From: DATFVJ01 sp963727015
GTDB lineage: Bacteria; Actinomycetota; Actinomycetes; Streptosporangiales; Streptosporangiaceae
Assembly (NCBI GenBank): GCA_963727015.1
Contig: CAVSEV010000001.1
Span: 62,001 to 126,000 of the forward strand
Length of the DNA stretch: 64,000 nt
Direction of reading: 5' to 3'
How positions within the stretch are numbered: the stretch's first letter is position 1; every line of letters begins with the position of its first letter. Below are positions 18,385 to 26,379 of the stretch, piece by piece. The translations under genes and the position numbers were made by a program. The notes below the pieces were generated by a model. That model was not told the origin of the DNA. It ran no database searches and was given only the letters and a program-made list of their open reading frames with translations.

Positions 18385-18700
18385 TTGGGAACCTCCATGG
18401 TTGCAGTCCCCAGGCATCGCAGGAACAGGAAGATCAGGCGGACCGGGCAGCGCGTGGCGCCGTGTCAGGCGGCAAACGTTGCGCAGGAGGCAGGAAAGGC
18501 GGCTCCCGCCATCGCGGTGGCGGGAGCGCTGACAGTGGCTCCTCAGGCGCGCAAGCCCGCCCCGCATGGGCGTGCGGCAGCTAAGCAGGTGGCTCAGTTG
18601 GACGCGCACCTGGCGCGCTGGTTCACCGCACGGCCTGGGGACACCATGTCGGGAATTGCGCCGCGGCTCTACGGCCTGGATGCCGCGAGGCCGGCCCCGC
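18385..18700 (+). pseudogene. LysM-type wall protein, truncated N-terminal part
   Basis: The frame reads a basic start, then AAPAIAVAGALTVAPQA (a signal-peptide-like stretch), AKQVAQLDAHLARW and FTARPGDTMSGIAPRLYG, the opening of a LysM peptidoglycan-binding domain (family pattern YTVRPGDTLSGIAxRxYG). After RLYG the frame turns into proline-rich shadow and no lysozyme-like or peptidase domain follows. Exported LysM hydrolases are common on actinomycete conjugative elements, where they open the wall, which fits the neighbouring ATPase gene. This copy looks cut short. Confidence 0.5.
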
Positions 18701-18872
18701 CCGTGGCTGCGCCACGGGGACGGCTGCCTGGCATGACGGCGACCGGCCGCGCTGGCACCACCGGCGCCCCGGCAAGCCTCGGACGTTGCTGCGGGCCGCC
18801 CGGCGTCAATCGGCGCGCGTGCCCGCATGGTAGCTATGCGTCACTCACTTCTGGCGGAATGGGAGTTTGCAC

Positions 18873-19418
18873 ATGAGGATCAAGACCCGGCCAGACGGTG
18901 CCAGCGTGCGTGAGATGAACGACTGGCTCGAGATGAACGACTGGATCACCGAGTTGCGTCACGACGGCCGCGCTCAGCCGGTCGGCGATGGCGGCGGCCC
19001 CAGACCGGAAACCACCACTACCACCATCGCTCCGCCGGCGAACGGGTTGACCGTCGGCGAGATCCTCGCCGGTGTTGAGATTACCGAGCGGGCGGCGATC
19101 GGCGACCAGCTACGGACACCGATCGCGTGGTGCGAGATGGGTTCCTGCATCTCGCACCACGCCGATCCGGCAGGGCTCGGCGAGGCCGACATCCGCGCCC
19201 GCGCGATCCGGGCCGGCTGGCGTGTGGATGCCCTCGGCCGACTGGCTTGCCCCAACTGCCAGCAGAGCAGCCCCAGCTTCTGGGCCTCCCACCCGGTTGC
19301 GTTGTGGAACCGGGACGCGGCCCTCACCAGGGCCGCCCTGCTGGCAGACGCTACGCGCGACGGTGGCACTGCCCGGCAGCGCAGCCGGGCGGAGACAGGC
19401 GTGCTTCCCGCCGTTTAG
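18873..19418 (+). CDS. Hypothetical protein with a Cys/His cluster
   Basis: 181 residues. GGGAG lies seven bases before ATG 18873, so I start there rather than at TTG 18867. After a charged N-terminus with a short internal duplication (EMNDWLEMNDW) and a linker rich in Thr/Pro, the C-terminal half holds WCEMGSCISHHAD, then AIRAGWRVDALGRLACPNC followed by QQSSPSFWASHPV. The CxxxxC, HH and CPxC residues could bind zinc. The GLGEADIRARAIRAGWRVDxxGRLxCPxC layout resembles small proteins found on actinomycete mobile elements, but I do not know a function. It lies beside the LysM remnant and convergent with the DnaJ-like gene. Confidence 0.68.
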   Translation: MRIKTRPDGASVREMNDWLEMNDWITELRHDGRAQPVGDGGGPRPETTTTTIAPPANGLTVGEILAGVEITERAAIGDQLRTPIAWCEMGSCISHHADPAGLGEADIRARAIRAGWRVDALGRLACPNCQQSSPSFWASHPVALWNRDAALTRAALLADATRDGGTARQRSRAETGVLPAV

Positions 19419-19492
19419 CCTGCGATCCCGTTGGCGACGCCGACTTGATCCGGACGCGGCGCTCTCCCTCGCGGCGGCCGGGCAGCCGATGC

Positions 19493-20137
19493 TCAGCGCG
19501 GCGGGGCGAGGTCACCGCGCGCGGTCAGCAGCAGCCAGGTGACGGCGCCGGTGATCAGAGCTGGGGTGGCGGGCGCCGGGCCGACAAGCGCAGCCGATCC
19601 CGCGCCGGCCGCCGCGACGATCACAAGGCGGACGGCGAGCACGAAGGGACGGCCATTCCTGACCCGGGCGACGGCCCTGGTGACCAGGCCCGCGGGCGGT
19701 GACGCAGTTCTGGTCGGCGGCGCCGGCGGGCTGGCGGGTGCGGCCGGTACGGCAGGTACGGCCGGAACGGGCGGAACGGGCGTCGGCCTGGGCGGGCCGG
19801 TCGGCCGCAGCCCGGGCGCGACCGCGGCCTGGCGGGCGACGGACGCCTCCCGCGGCGGCGAGAATGCGCCCAGCCTCGCCCGCGAGCGGCCGAGATCGGC
19901 GAGCGCCTCACCGCGGCCGAAGCGCGTGCGCAGCGTCGTGTACGCGGCGGACGCGGCCGCGAATCGCGCCGCATCGCCGCCGTCCGGCCGGTCCGGGTGG
20001 GTGACAGCGGCGATCCGCCGCCAGGCCGCGTGCACGTCCTCGTCTGTGACCTCTGCGCTGGCCGGCAGGCCGAGCAGCCCGAACGGGCTGCGGTCGCGCG
20101 ATGCACGCCGATCATCCGTCGATGCCGCCGATGTCAT
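19493..20137 (-). CDS. J-domain protein with C-terminal membrane segments
   Basis: 214 residues. The N-terminal J-domain runs FGLLGLPASAEVTDEDVHA to AAYTTLRTRFG with the HPD triad at residues 47-49 (AVTHPDRPDGGD), which stimulates Hsp70 ATPase in known J-proteins. A proline-rich linker with PVPAVPAVPAAP repeats follows, then two likely membrane helices (FVLAVRLVIVAAAGAGSAAL and ATPALITGAVTWLLLTA). The ATG overlaps the TGA stop of the upstream long frame (TGATG), so it was co-translated with the conjugation-type ATPase before, or despite, the TnpB insertion. Membrane-tethered J-proteins beside tra-type ATPases suggest a role in assembly of the transfer machinery, an inference from context only. 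Confidence 0.75.
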   Translation of the reverse strand: MTSAASTDDRRASRDRSPFGLLGLPASAEVTDEDVHAAWRRIAAVTHPDRPDGGDAARFAAASAAYTTLRTRFGRGEALADLGRSRARLGAFSPPREASVARQAAVAPGLRPTGPPRPTPVPPVPAVPAVPAAPASPPAPPTRTASPPAGLVTRAVARVRNGRPFVLAVRLVIVAAAGAGSAALVGPAPATPALITGAVTWLLLTARGDLAPPR

Positions 20138-23100
20138 CAGAAATGCGCCCGGGAAACCCCTGTGTTCAGCCGTGGGGAGGAACGGGCGTGCCTCCTTTCA
20201 CAAGGTTGCAGGGTAGAATGTGAAGCATGGCGCGGCAGGTCAAGCGGGCGTACAAGTACCGCTTCTACCCGACTGGCGCACAGGCTCGGGAGCTTGGGCG
20301 GACGTTCGGCTGCGTCCGGAAGGTCTATAACCTGGCGCTGGACGCCCGTACCACGGCGTGGTACGGGCGGCAGGAACGGGTCGGCTACGTGCAGTCGTCG
20401 GCGCTGCTCACCGAGTGGAAACGGTCCGGCGACTTCGCCTACCTGGGTGAGGTGTCCTGCGTGCCGTTGCAGCAGGCGCTGCGCCATTTGCAGGGCGCGT
20501 TCGCGGCGTTCTGGGACAAGCGGGCGAAGTACCCCAGGTTCAAGTCGCGGAAGCATTCCCGCGCGTCGGCGGAGTACACCCGGTCCGCGTTCCGGTGGCG
20601 CGACGGGCATCTGTGGCTCGCCAAGATGGACGCGCCGCTCGCGATCGTGTGGTCGCGCCCGCTGCCCGGGGGCGCGGAACCGTCCACTGTCACCGTCTGC
20701 CGGGACAGCGCGGGCCGGTGGTTCGTGTCGATCCTGGTGCAGACCACGGTCAGGCCGCTCGGCCCGGTAACCGGTGCCGTCGGCATCGACGCGGGCATCA
20801 CCGCCCTGGCCACGCTCTCGACCGGGGAGAAGATCACCAACCCGCGGCATGAGCGGCGGGACCGGGACCGGCTCGCCAAGGCGCAGCGGCAGCTCGCCCG
20901 CAAGGCCAAAGGCTCGGCCAACCGGGCGAAGGCGCGGGTCAAGGTCGCGCGTGTCCACGCGCGGATCGCCGACCGCCGGCGCGACCATCTGCACAAACTC
21001 ACCACTCGATTGGTCCGTGAAAACCAAACGGTCGTGATCGAGGACCTCGCAGTGATGAACATGGTCCGCAGCCATTCCCTGGCCCGCGCCATATCCGACG
21101 CGGCCTGGGCGGACCTGCGCGGCATGCTGGAGTACAAGTGCCAGTGGTACGGCCGCGACCTGGTCGTGATCGGCCGCTGGTTCCCGTCGAGCAAGACGTG
21201 CTCCGGTTGCGGGCACCAGCTCGGTGTGCTGCCGCTGAACGTCCGCGAATGGGCGTGCCCCGGCTGCGATGCGCGCCACGACCGGGACATCAACGCAGCG
21301 CGCAACGTATTGGCCGCCGGGCTGGCGGTGACAGCCTGTGGAGACGGTGTAAGACCCCAGCCGCGTAAGCGGGGCGGGCAGTCGTCGGCGAAGCAGGAAC
21401 CCCAGCGGGTGACCGCTGGAATCCCCCGGCTTTAGCCGTGGGGAGGATGTCAAGATCACGCCCCTCCCCGGGTCGTCGGGTCGGGTCACCTGGAGGTTTC
21501 CCTGCCGAAGACCTCGTCGAGCAGCGGCCCGGCGTCGGGCAGCGTCTTGCCAGGTCCCTGCGGTAGCTGCGGTACCTGTGCGCCGGGCCCAGGCGCCAAG
21601 GGCATTGGCGCCGCTGGCAGCGCTGGCGGCCGTGGCGAGCCGCTCCTTGGCCGGCGCCACGACCGCCGCCGCCCCTGCCAGCAGGCGTTTCACCTGCACG
21701 TAGGTGACGCCGCCGCGATAGATGTAGGCCGCCTGCCCCACGTCGAGCGAGCGCACGATGTCCGGGTCGACCACCTGGGTGTGGTGCGCCCGCGCGTACC
21801 CGTCACCGGTCCACAGCGCCGCGCCGAGCAGCCGTCTGGTGGTATCCACCATCCGCCGGCTGCTGGCCAGATCGGCGACCGGGTCGGGAAATGGCGTGCG
21901 CAGCAGCCAGATGCCGCCGTCCGCGGTGGCGGCGATGCGGTACCTGTCGTCGTCCTCGCTCGCCAGGCCCTGCCAGGACTGCGCGGACACCTGGACGGCG
22001 AGGCCAAGCGAGCGCGCGCGCTCGTACAACTGCCAGATAGGCACCCGGCGGGAGACCGCGCTGAACTCGTCCACGGCCAGCAGGATCTCGGCGTCCTGCC
22101 GCGCGTTCCCCGCAGCGCTCCCGTGCCCGCCCGCTGGCCGTCCCGCGGGCCCGGCCGGGATACCTGGGCGGGCCGCGTACCAGGCGAGGATTTCCACCAA
22201 GGCCTTGGCCTGCGCCTCGGCGACCGCGGTCTCCGCGGTTCCTTCGAGGATGCAGTACCAGACATCGGCGTCGTCGAAGCTGCCAGGTCCGTCGAGCCCG
22301 GTGCCGAGCCGCCTGAATAAGGCGCGGAAGCGCAGCGCCACATCGGTGATCTGTTTCGCGGAAGAGCGGATCACGGCGAGGGCCGCGGGGTCGGCGGCGT
22401 AGGCCATGGCGAGCCAGCCGCTGTCCAGCCGGGACAGGAATCCGGCCGAGCCGGCGGGCGGCCCGCACGGCGCGGTGATCGCGAGCGACACGACCGACTC
22501 CATGATGTCGGCGTAATAGGCCGCGGCGCCCGTGCCCTGCTCGATGAGGCCGAGCAGCGTGGTCGTCAGCTGCTCAGGCGGCAGCTGCCACAGCGAGAGG
22601 CGGGCCTCGTCCGGCCAGATCGCGGTCGTCCGGGCGCCGGCCGATCGCAGCACCCGGCGGACCCTGTCGGCAACCTGGCGTGAGTCGGCGCCGCCCTTGC
22701 AGTCCAGGATGACGAGCAGCGGCCTGCGACCGGACCCGGCGGCGAAACGCTGCCATGCCACCGCGACGAATCCGGCCCACAGCCGCAACAGCAAGGTTGT
22801 CTTGCCGGTCCCCGTTGTGCCTATCACGACCTGGTGGGACCGAAGGCGCTGGTAGGGGACACGCGCGATGGACCGCGCCGGATGCTGCACGGTGCGGATC
22901 ACGGAGCCAGCCACGACGTCGCCGCCGCGGCCGATCAGCGGCACCGCACCAGGCGCGGCGATCCGCGCCCGCGCGGTGCGCACCTGATGCCGCCACTGCC
23001 GCAGGTCGAAGGTGATCGGCGAGCTCGCGGTCAGCCCGCCGGTGCCCGTTTCCATCGAGAAGACACGGCAGGACCAGGCGAAACCGCCGATAAGCAGGCC

Positions 23101-24450
23101 GGCCGGGATCGCGACCGGCGCCGCGGTGACGAGGCCCGCCCCGATCGAGCCGTTCCCCGCGAGTATCCACATTTGCCGCCAGGCCCTTAACGGCTCACGC
23201 CAGGCGTCACCCCATTGGCCGGTGCGGAGCACCTGCGCGGCGAGGAACACGCCCAGCATCGGCAGGCACCATGCGGCGGCGCGGTACAGCCGCATGGGCG
23301 GCCAGCCAAGAAGCCACGCCAGCGCGTACGCGTAGCCCGCGACGATCGTCGCGGGCGCGGCGGCGAGACACGCCGCGGTCACGGCCGCGACCTTGGCCGC
23401 CACCCGGAGCGCCCGGCCAGCCGCCCGGAGCGTCATCCAGCCGAGATAGGACGTGATCACTTTGGCGGCCCGTGCTGGCCCAGCGGGCCGGCCCCCTGGA
23501 ACCCCCGGTGTCCATCTGGCGGGCCGGCCCCCTGGAACGCCCGGCGCTGGCCCGGCGGGCCGGCCCCCCGGAACCCCTGGCGCTGGCCCAGCGGGCCGGC
23601 CGCTTGTGATCTCCGGTGTCCGCCCAGGGGGCCGGCTGCCTGGGCTCCCCGGTGCTCGCCCGGGGATCCGGACCCGCCCGGACCCGCTGGACTGGCGCTC
23701 CAGATGAGCGCCCGGCGGCAGATCCCTGACCTCGATCCGCGGCTCGAACGCCGCGCCAAGCGCGGCGCGTGCGCGCAGTACGGTGGGCCGCGCCGCGCTC
23801 GAGCAGAGGTAGAGCGCGCGGGCGTGCAGCGGCGGCGCACCGGGCCGCAGCCTTTCCGCGGCCGGGCAGCCGTAGTCACCGGTCCTGGTGAGTAACTCAC
23901 GCATGATCGAGGCGGTGCGGCTGACGGTCTTGGCCGTGAGTTCGGCCTCGATCGCCCAGCACTCGCCCGCATAGGGCACGTCCGCGCTGTCGGGCCAGTG
24001 CACCTCGCCGTCGGGGATGTGCTCCGCGACGCCGACCCTGCCGATGCGTGCTCGCAGCCGCCGCTCGCTGCGCCAGCACGCGGCAGCCGTTCGGTATGTG
24101 GCTGACGACTCGAGGGCGAGCCTGATCGACGTGACCGCGCGGATGTGGGCCAGCCTGGACAGGGCGGGCGGGGCGGAGGTAAAGGGCAGGCCGCTGGCTG
24201 CCAGGCCCGCTCTAGTCAGCCACAGCCAGGCCTTTCCCGGGCCGAGCCGGGCGATGTCCGCATAGCCGCGCGCACGCCAGCCGGCGCCGATGGCGCGGGC
24301 GCGCTGCTCGGTCAGCGCGAGCAAAGCGGCGAGCTGGTCGACCTGCAGGCCGTACATATCGGCGGTGAAAACGAGGCCCTGAATATCACGCTGGGTCAGC
24401 GTGCCCGGACCGGCCGATTCCCGGGCGGGCTTGGGCGCACTCGTCGTCAC
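20137..24450 (-). CDS. Replication-relaxation/FtsK-type ATPase fusion, 3' end interrupted by the TnpB element
   Basis: From GTG 24450 the first ~990 codons are genuine. Residues ~15-100 form a winged-helix replication-relaxation-like domain (LTQRDIQGLVFTADMYGLQ, LTEQRARAIGAGWRARGY, WLWLTRAGLAASGLP), followed by its usual RAVTSIRLALE and WAIEAELTAKT segments. A Pro/Gly repeat linker (~270-335) leads to three hydrophobic segments (~345-470) and a cytosolic motor with Walker A VVIGTTGTGKTTLLLRLW (~540) and Walker B ILLAVDEFSAVSRR (~790). This is the layout of a membrane DNA translocase of a conjugative element, unusually fused to the DNA-binding domain. The authentic part ends around 21457 (QVTRPDDPGRGVI). 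From there the frame stays open antisense through the whole TnpB element and stops at TGA 20137-20139, overlapping the DnaJ-like start. Whether the antisense tail is translated is unknown. Confidence 0.8.
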   Translation of the reverse strand: MTTSAPKPARESAGPGTLTQRDIQGLVFTADMYGLQVDQLAALLALTEQRARAIGAGWRARGYADIARLGPGKAWLWLTRAGLAASGLPFTSAPPALSRLAHIRAVTSIRLALESSATYRTAAACWRSERRLRARIGRVGVAEHIPDGEVHWPDSADVPYAGECWAIEAELTAKTVSRTASIMRELLTRTGDYGCPAAERLRPGAPPLHARALYLCSSAARPTVLRARAALGAAFEPRIEVRDLPPGAHLERQSSGSGRVRIPGRAPGSPGSRPPGRTPEITSGRPAGPAPGVPGGRPAGPAPGVPGGRPARWTPGVPGGRPAGPARAAKVITSYLGWMTLRAAGRALRVAAKVAAVTAACLAAAPATIVAGYAYALAWLLGWPPMRLYRAAAWCLPMLGVFLAAQVLRTGQWGDAWREPLRAWRQMWILAGNGSIGAGLVTAAPVAIPAGLLIGGFAWSCRVFSMETGTGGLTASSPITFDLRQWRHQVRTARARIAAPGAVPLIGRGGDVVAGSVIRTVQHPARSIARVPYQRLRSHQVVIGTTGTGKTTLLLRLWAGFVAVAWQRFAAGSGRRPLLVILDCKGGADSRQVADRVRRVLRSAGARTTAIWPDEARLSLWQLPPEQLTTTLLGLIEQGTGAAAYYADIMESVVSLAITAPCGPPAGSAGFLSRLDSGWLAMAYAADPAALAVIRSSAKQITDVALRFRALFRRLGTGLDGPGSFDDADVWYCILEGTAETAVAEAQAKALVEILAWYAARPGIPAGPAGRPAGGHGSAAGNARQDAEILLAVDEFSAVSRRVPIWQLYERARSLGLAVQVSAQSWQGLASEDDDRYRIAATADGGIWLLRTPFPDPVADLASSRRMVDTTRRLLGAALWTGDGYARAHHTQVVDPDIVRSLDVGQAAYIYRGGVTYVQVKRLLAGAAAVVAPAKERLATAASAASGANALGAWARRTGTAATAGTWQDAARRRAAARRGLRQGNLQVTRPDDPGRGVILTSSPRLKPGDSSGHPLGFLLRRRLPAPLTRLGSYTVSTGCHRQPGGQYVARCVDVPVVARIAAGARPFADVQRQHTELVPATGARLARREPAADHDQVAAVPLALVLQHAAQVRPGRVGYGAGQGMAADHVHHCEVLDHDRLVFTDQSSGEFVQMVAPAVGDPRVDTRDLDPRLRPVGRAFGLAGELPLRLGEPVPVPPLMPRVGDLLPGRERGQGGDARVDADGTGYRAERPDRGLHQDRHEPPARAVPADGDSGRFRAPGQRARPHDRERRVHLGEPQMPVAPPERGPGVLRRRAGMLPRLEPGVLRPLVPERRERALQMAQRLLQRHAGHLTQVGEVAGPFPLGEQRRRLHVADPFLPPVPRRGTGVQRQVIDLPDAAERPPKLPSLCASRVEAVLVRPLDLPRHASHSTLQPCERRHARSSPRLNTGVSRAHF
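20150..21456 (+). mobile_element. IS200/IS605-superfamily element with tnpB only (IS1341-type)
   Basis: The element contains tnpB and no tnpA. The right end is the hairpin CCCCCGGCTTTAGCCGTGGGG followed by AGGATGTCAA, also found alone at 18170. The left end contains a related TTCAGCCGTGGGGAGG near 20168-20183. It sits antisense in the 3' part of the FtsK-like gene. Exact termini and the target tetranucleotide cannot be fixed without an empty-site comparison. Confidence 0.75.
20227..21435 (+). CDS. tnpB: TnpB RNA-guided endonuclease
   Basis: 402 residues, usual length for TnpB. N-terminal part: YKYRFYPTGAQARELGRTFG, VRKVYNLALDAR, KYPRFKSRK. RuvC-like nuclease residues are all present: Asp in VGIDAGITALATLS (about residue 188; the family usually has GIDLG), Glu in VVIEDLAVMNM (about 272), and the Asp pair in ARHDRDINAARN (about 352). 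A zinc ribbon lies between them (CSGCGHQLG and CPGCD). TnpB nucleases are guided by an RNA from the element's right end and promote retention of IS200/IS605 elements. No TnpA transposase is encoded here, so movement would need one in trans. The gene lies on the plus strand inside the antisense long frame of the ATPase gene. Confidence 0.93.
   Translation: MARQVKRAYKYRFYPTGAQARELGRTFGCVRKVYNLALDARTTAWYGRQERVGYVQSSALLTEWKRSGDFAYLGEVSCVPLQQALRHLQGAFAAFWDKRAKYPRFKSRKHSRASAEYTRSAFRWRDGHLWLAKMDAPLAIVWSRPLPGGAEPSTVTVCRDSAGRWFVSILVQTTVRPLGPVTGAVGIDAGITALATLSTGEKITNPRHERRDRDRLAKAQRQLARKAKGSANRAKARVKVARVHARIADRRRDHLHKLTTRLVRENQTVVIEDLAVMNMVRSHSLARAISDAAWADLRGMLEYKCQWYGRDLVVIGRWFPSSKTCSGCGHQLGVLPLNVREWACPGCDARHDRDINAARNVLAAGLAVTACGDGVRPQPRKRGGQSSAKQEPQRVTAGIPRL
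21300..21475 (+). ncRNA. Predicted omega/right-end guide RNA of the TnpB element
   Basis: In characterised TnpB systems the guide RNA covers the 3' end of tnpB and the right end, with the guide taken from flanking DNA. Here the hairpin CCCCCGGC-TTTA-GCCGTGGGG at 21424-21446 and AGGATGTCAA end the scaffold, so the guide would begin near GATCACGCCCCTCCCC. Boundaries are inferred, not observed. Confidence 0.4.
23455..23660 (-). repeat. In-gene repeats coding the Pro/Gly linker
   Basis: Roughly four units of about 48 bp centred on GGCGGGCCGGCCCCCTGGAA encode GRPAGPAPGVPG-type repeats separating the winged-helix domain from the membrane ATPase. They are likely to vary in copy number between strains. 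Confidence 0.65.
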
Positions 24451-24490
24451 CCGACAACTACATCATGCACGCGTCCCGCATGTCCTTTAT

Positions 24491-24553
24491 GTTCCAGACC
24501 CGGACATGTTCCAGACCCGGACATGTTCCAGACCCGGACATGTTCCAGACCCC
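24491..24553. repeat. 17-bp tandem repeats upstream of the ATPase gene
   Basis: Three full units GTTCCAGACCCGGACAT plus a partial fourth lie between the sigma-factor stop (24558) and the GTG start at 24450. Their place in the leader of a conjugation-type gene suggests binding sites for a regulator or iteron-like sites. No protein is known to me for them. Confidence 0.85.
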
Positions 24554-24557
24554 TGTG

Positions 24558-25781
24558 CTAGAGGCTATCCCGCCTGTGCTGGAGGAAGGATCGCTCGGCG
24601 TGGTTTGCCGTGCGGGCGATGGCGGCGTCGTATTCGGCCGCGGCCTCGTTCCGGCGGCCGAGTCTGCGGAGCAGATCTGCCCGGGTCGAGTGGAACAGGT
24701 AATAGCCATCGAGGCCGAGCTGGCCGGCGAGTTCGAGCGCGAGGTCAGGGCCGTGCACCTGGGCGACGGCAACGCAACGGTTGAGCGCCACGACGGGCGT
24801 TGGCGCCACCGCGGCCAGCTGGTCGTACAGCGCGAGGATCTGCCCCCAGTCTGTCTGCGCCGCGGTTGGAGCATCGCTGTGCACGGCGTTGATCGCGGCC
24901 TGAAGCTGGTAGGGCCCGGGGCGGTTGCGGCGCAGGCATGCCCGCACCAGATCCTGGCCCTCGGCAATCAAGGCGTGGTCCCATTGGCTGCGGTCCTGGT
25001 CGGCGAGCAGGACAAGCGAGCCGCTGGGCCCGGTGCGGGCCTGGCGGCGGGCTTCGGTCAGGAGCAGCAGGGCCAGCAGGCCGGAGACCTCGGGCTCGTC
25101 GGGCATCAGCTGGGCCAGCAACCTCGCCAGGCGGATGGCCTCGATGCACAGTTCGGAGCGGATTAGGTCGGCACCGGCCGAGGCGGTGTATCCCTCGTTG
25201 AAGACGAGGTAGACGACGGCTAGCACGAGGGGGAGCCGGTCGGGCAGCTCCGCGTCGCGCGGCACCCGGTAGGGGATGCGGGCCGCGCGGATCTTCCGCT
25301 TTGCCCTGACGAGACGCTGGGCGATCGTCGCCTCGGGCACGAGAAAGGCGCGGGCGATCTCGGGCGTCTGGAGCCCTGCGATCAGCCGCAGAGTGAGGGC
25401 AAGCTGGGCCTCGGCGGCGAGGGCCGGGTGACAGCATGTGAAGATCAACCGCAGCCGGTCATCGCGCACCGGTCCCACCTCCGATGACTCGGCGCCGGCG
25501 TGCAGCAGCGCCGCCTTTGCCGCCTCGGCTTCGCGGCCGTAGCGGGATGACTCCCGCCGCAGGCGGTCCAATGCCTTGTTGCGGGCGGTGGTGACGATCC
25601 AGCCGCCAGGGTTGGGTGGCACCCCCATGGCCGGCCAGCGCTCAGCGGCGACGGTAAAGGCCTCCTGGACCGCCTCCTCGGCGAGGTCGATATCGCCGAA
25701 GAGGCGGACCAGGGTGGCGACCGCCCGCCCCGAGCTTTCCCGGTAGGCCCGCTCGATGGCGGCGGCGTCCGTGCTGGGCAC
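24558..25781 (-). CDS. ECF sigma factor, ECF42-type
   Basis: 407 residues. Region sigma-2: AIERAYRESSGRAVATLVRL, DIDLAEEAVQEAFTVAAERWP and GGWIVTTARNKALDRLRRES. Sigma-4: FTCCHPALAAEAQLALTLRL and TPEIARAFLVPEATIAQRL. A C-terminal extension of about 200 residues follows, with VVYLVFNEGYTASAG, then NAVHSDAPTAAQTDWGQIL and ALYDQLAAVAPTPVVALNR, typical of ECF42 proteins, which carry a TPR-like extension instead of an anti-sigma factor. Three bases separate it from the upstream DGPF/YciI gene, its standard partner, so the two form one operon. It is expected to direct a small regulon including its own operon. The inducing signal for this group is unclear. Confidence 0.9.
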   Translation of the reverse strand: MPSTDAAAIERAYRESSGRAVATLVRLFGDIDLAEEAVQEAFTVAAERWPAMGVPPNPGGWIVTTARNKALDRLRRESSRYGREAEAAKAALLHAGAESSEVGPVRDDRLRLIFTCCHPALAAEAQLALTLRLIAGLQTPEIARAFLVPEATIAQRLVRAKRKIRAARIPYRVPRDAELPDRLPLVLAVVYLVFNEGYTASAGADLIRSELCIEAIRLARLLAQLMPDEPEVSGLLALLLLTEARRQARTGPSGSLVLLADQDRSQWDHALIAEGQDLVRACLRRNRPGPYQLQAAINAVHSDAPTAAQTDWGQILALYDQLAAVAPTPVVALNRCVAVAQVHGPDLALELAGQLGLDGYYLFHSTRADLLRRLGRRNEAAAEYDAAIARTANHAERSFLQHRRDSL

Positions 25782-25784
25782 GTT

Positions 25785-26141
25785 CTACTGTTCCGGGATC
25801 TCCTGGAAAGGCCGGATCTCCACCGGCCTGCCACAGGCGGCAGACCCCTTCGCCGCCCACCCGAGCGCAGCGTCCAGGTCCGCGGCCTCGATGATCCACA
25901 AGCCGCCCAGCTGTTCCTTGGTCTCCGCGAACGGCCCGTCGGTGGTGACCACCTGCCCGCCGCTGGCGCGAACGACCGTAGCCGTGGCTGGTGGGTGCAG
26001 ACCGCCGGCGAACACCCAGGCCCCGGCTGCCTGGAGCTCGGCGTTGAAGGCGTCCACCGCCTTGTAAGCCTGCTGCATCTGCGCCTCATCGGGGACGGGC
26101 TCCCCTTCGACCATGTGCACGGCGAGAAGATACTGCGTCAT
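25785..26141 (-). CDS. YciI-like DGPF-domain protein, partner of the ECF42 sigma factor
   Basis: 118 residues with the YCII/DGPF fold: MTQYLLAVHMVEGEP, VDAFNAELQAAGAWVFAGG, VVTTDGPFAETKEQLGGLW (the DGPF motif) and LGWAAKGSAACGRPVEIRP. AAGGGAG stands about nine bases before ATG 26141. The longer frame above it is the shadow of the leader. Proteins of this family are always found next to ECF42 sigma genes. They have been proposed to be enzymes or regulators of the sigma factor, but their activity is not settled. First gene of the two-gene operon. Confidence 0.88.
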   Translation of the reverse strand: MTQYLLAVHMVEGEPVPDEAQMQQAYKAVDAFNAELQAAGAWVFAGGLHPPATATVVRASGGQVVTTDGPFAETKEQLGGLWIIEAADLDAALGWAAKGSAACGRPVEIRPFQEIPEQ

Positions 26142-26284
26142 GTCGAATTCTCCCTTCATCCGAGCCCGCCTTATCGCGGCCCTCACCACTGTTCACGAAC
26201 TGGGACCGCCGCAATCGACACCCGGCACGGAAGAATTATCCAGGGCGGATCCGCTAACCATCGTGGCTGTCCCCTTATGGCGCC

Positions 26285-26327
26285 AAACGGTGCGGGCGGG
26301 CGCCGGAGGCGCCCGCCCGCACCGTTT
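26285..26327 (-). terminator. Strong hairpin terminator
   Basis: Perfect 20-bp stem: AAACGGTGCGGGCGGGCGCC pairs with the complement after a three-base loop. It has A residues at one foot and T at the other, so it could work in both directions. It lies downstream of the S53 peptidase gene on the minus strand and upstream of the DGPF gene. Confidence 0.85.
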
Positions 26328-26379
26328 CGTTGCGGTGATCAAGTGCTCAGTCATGCGTGGCTGTCGTTCTTATCCGCAG

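Noticed and set aside
19539..20216. A 225-codon plus-strand frame over the DnaJ-like gene
   Set aside because: The Gly/Thr/Ala-repeat text is the complement of the proline-rich linker. The HPD motif lies on the minus strand.
24491..24553. Possible CRISPR array
   Set aside because: The repeats are strictly tandem without spacers, and there are no cas genes. The same holds for the repeats at 17238, 40162 and 46949.
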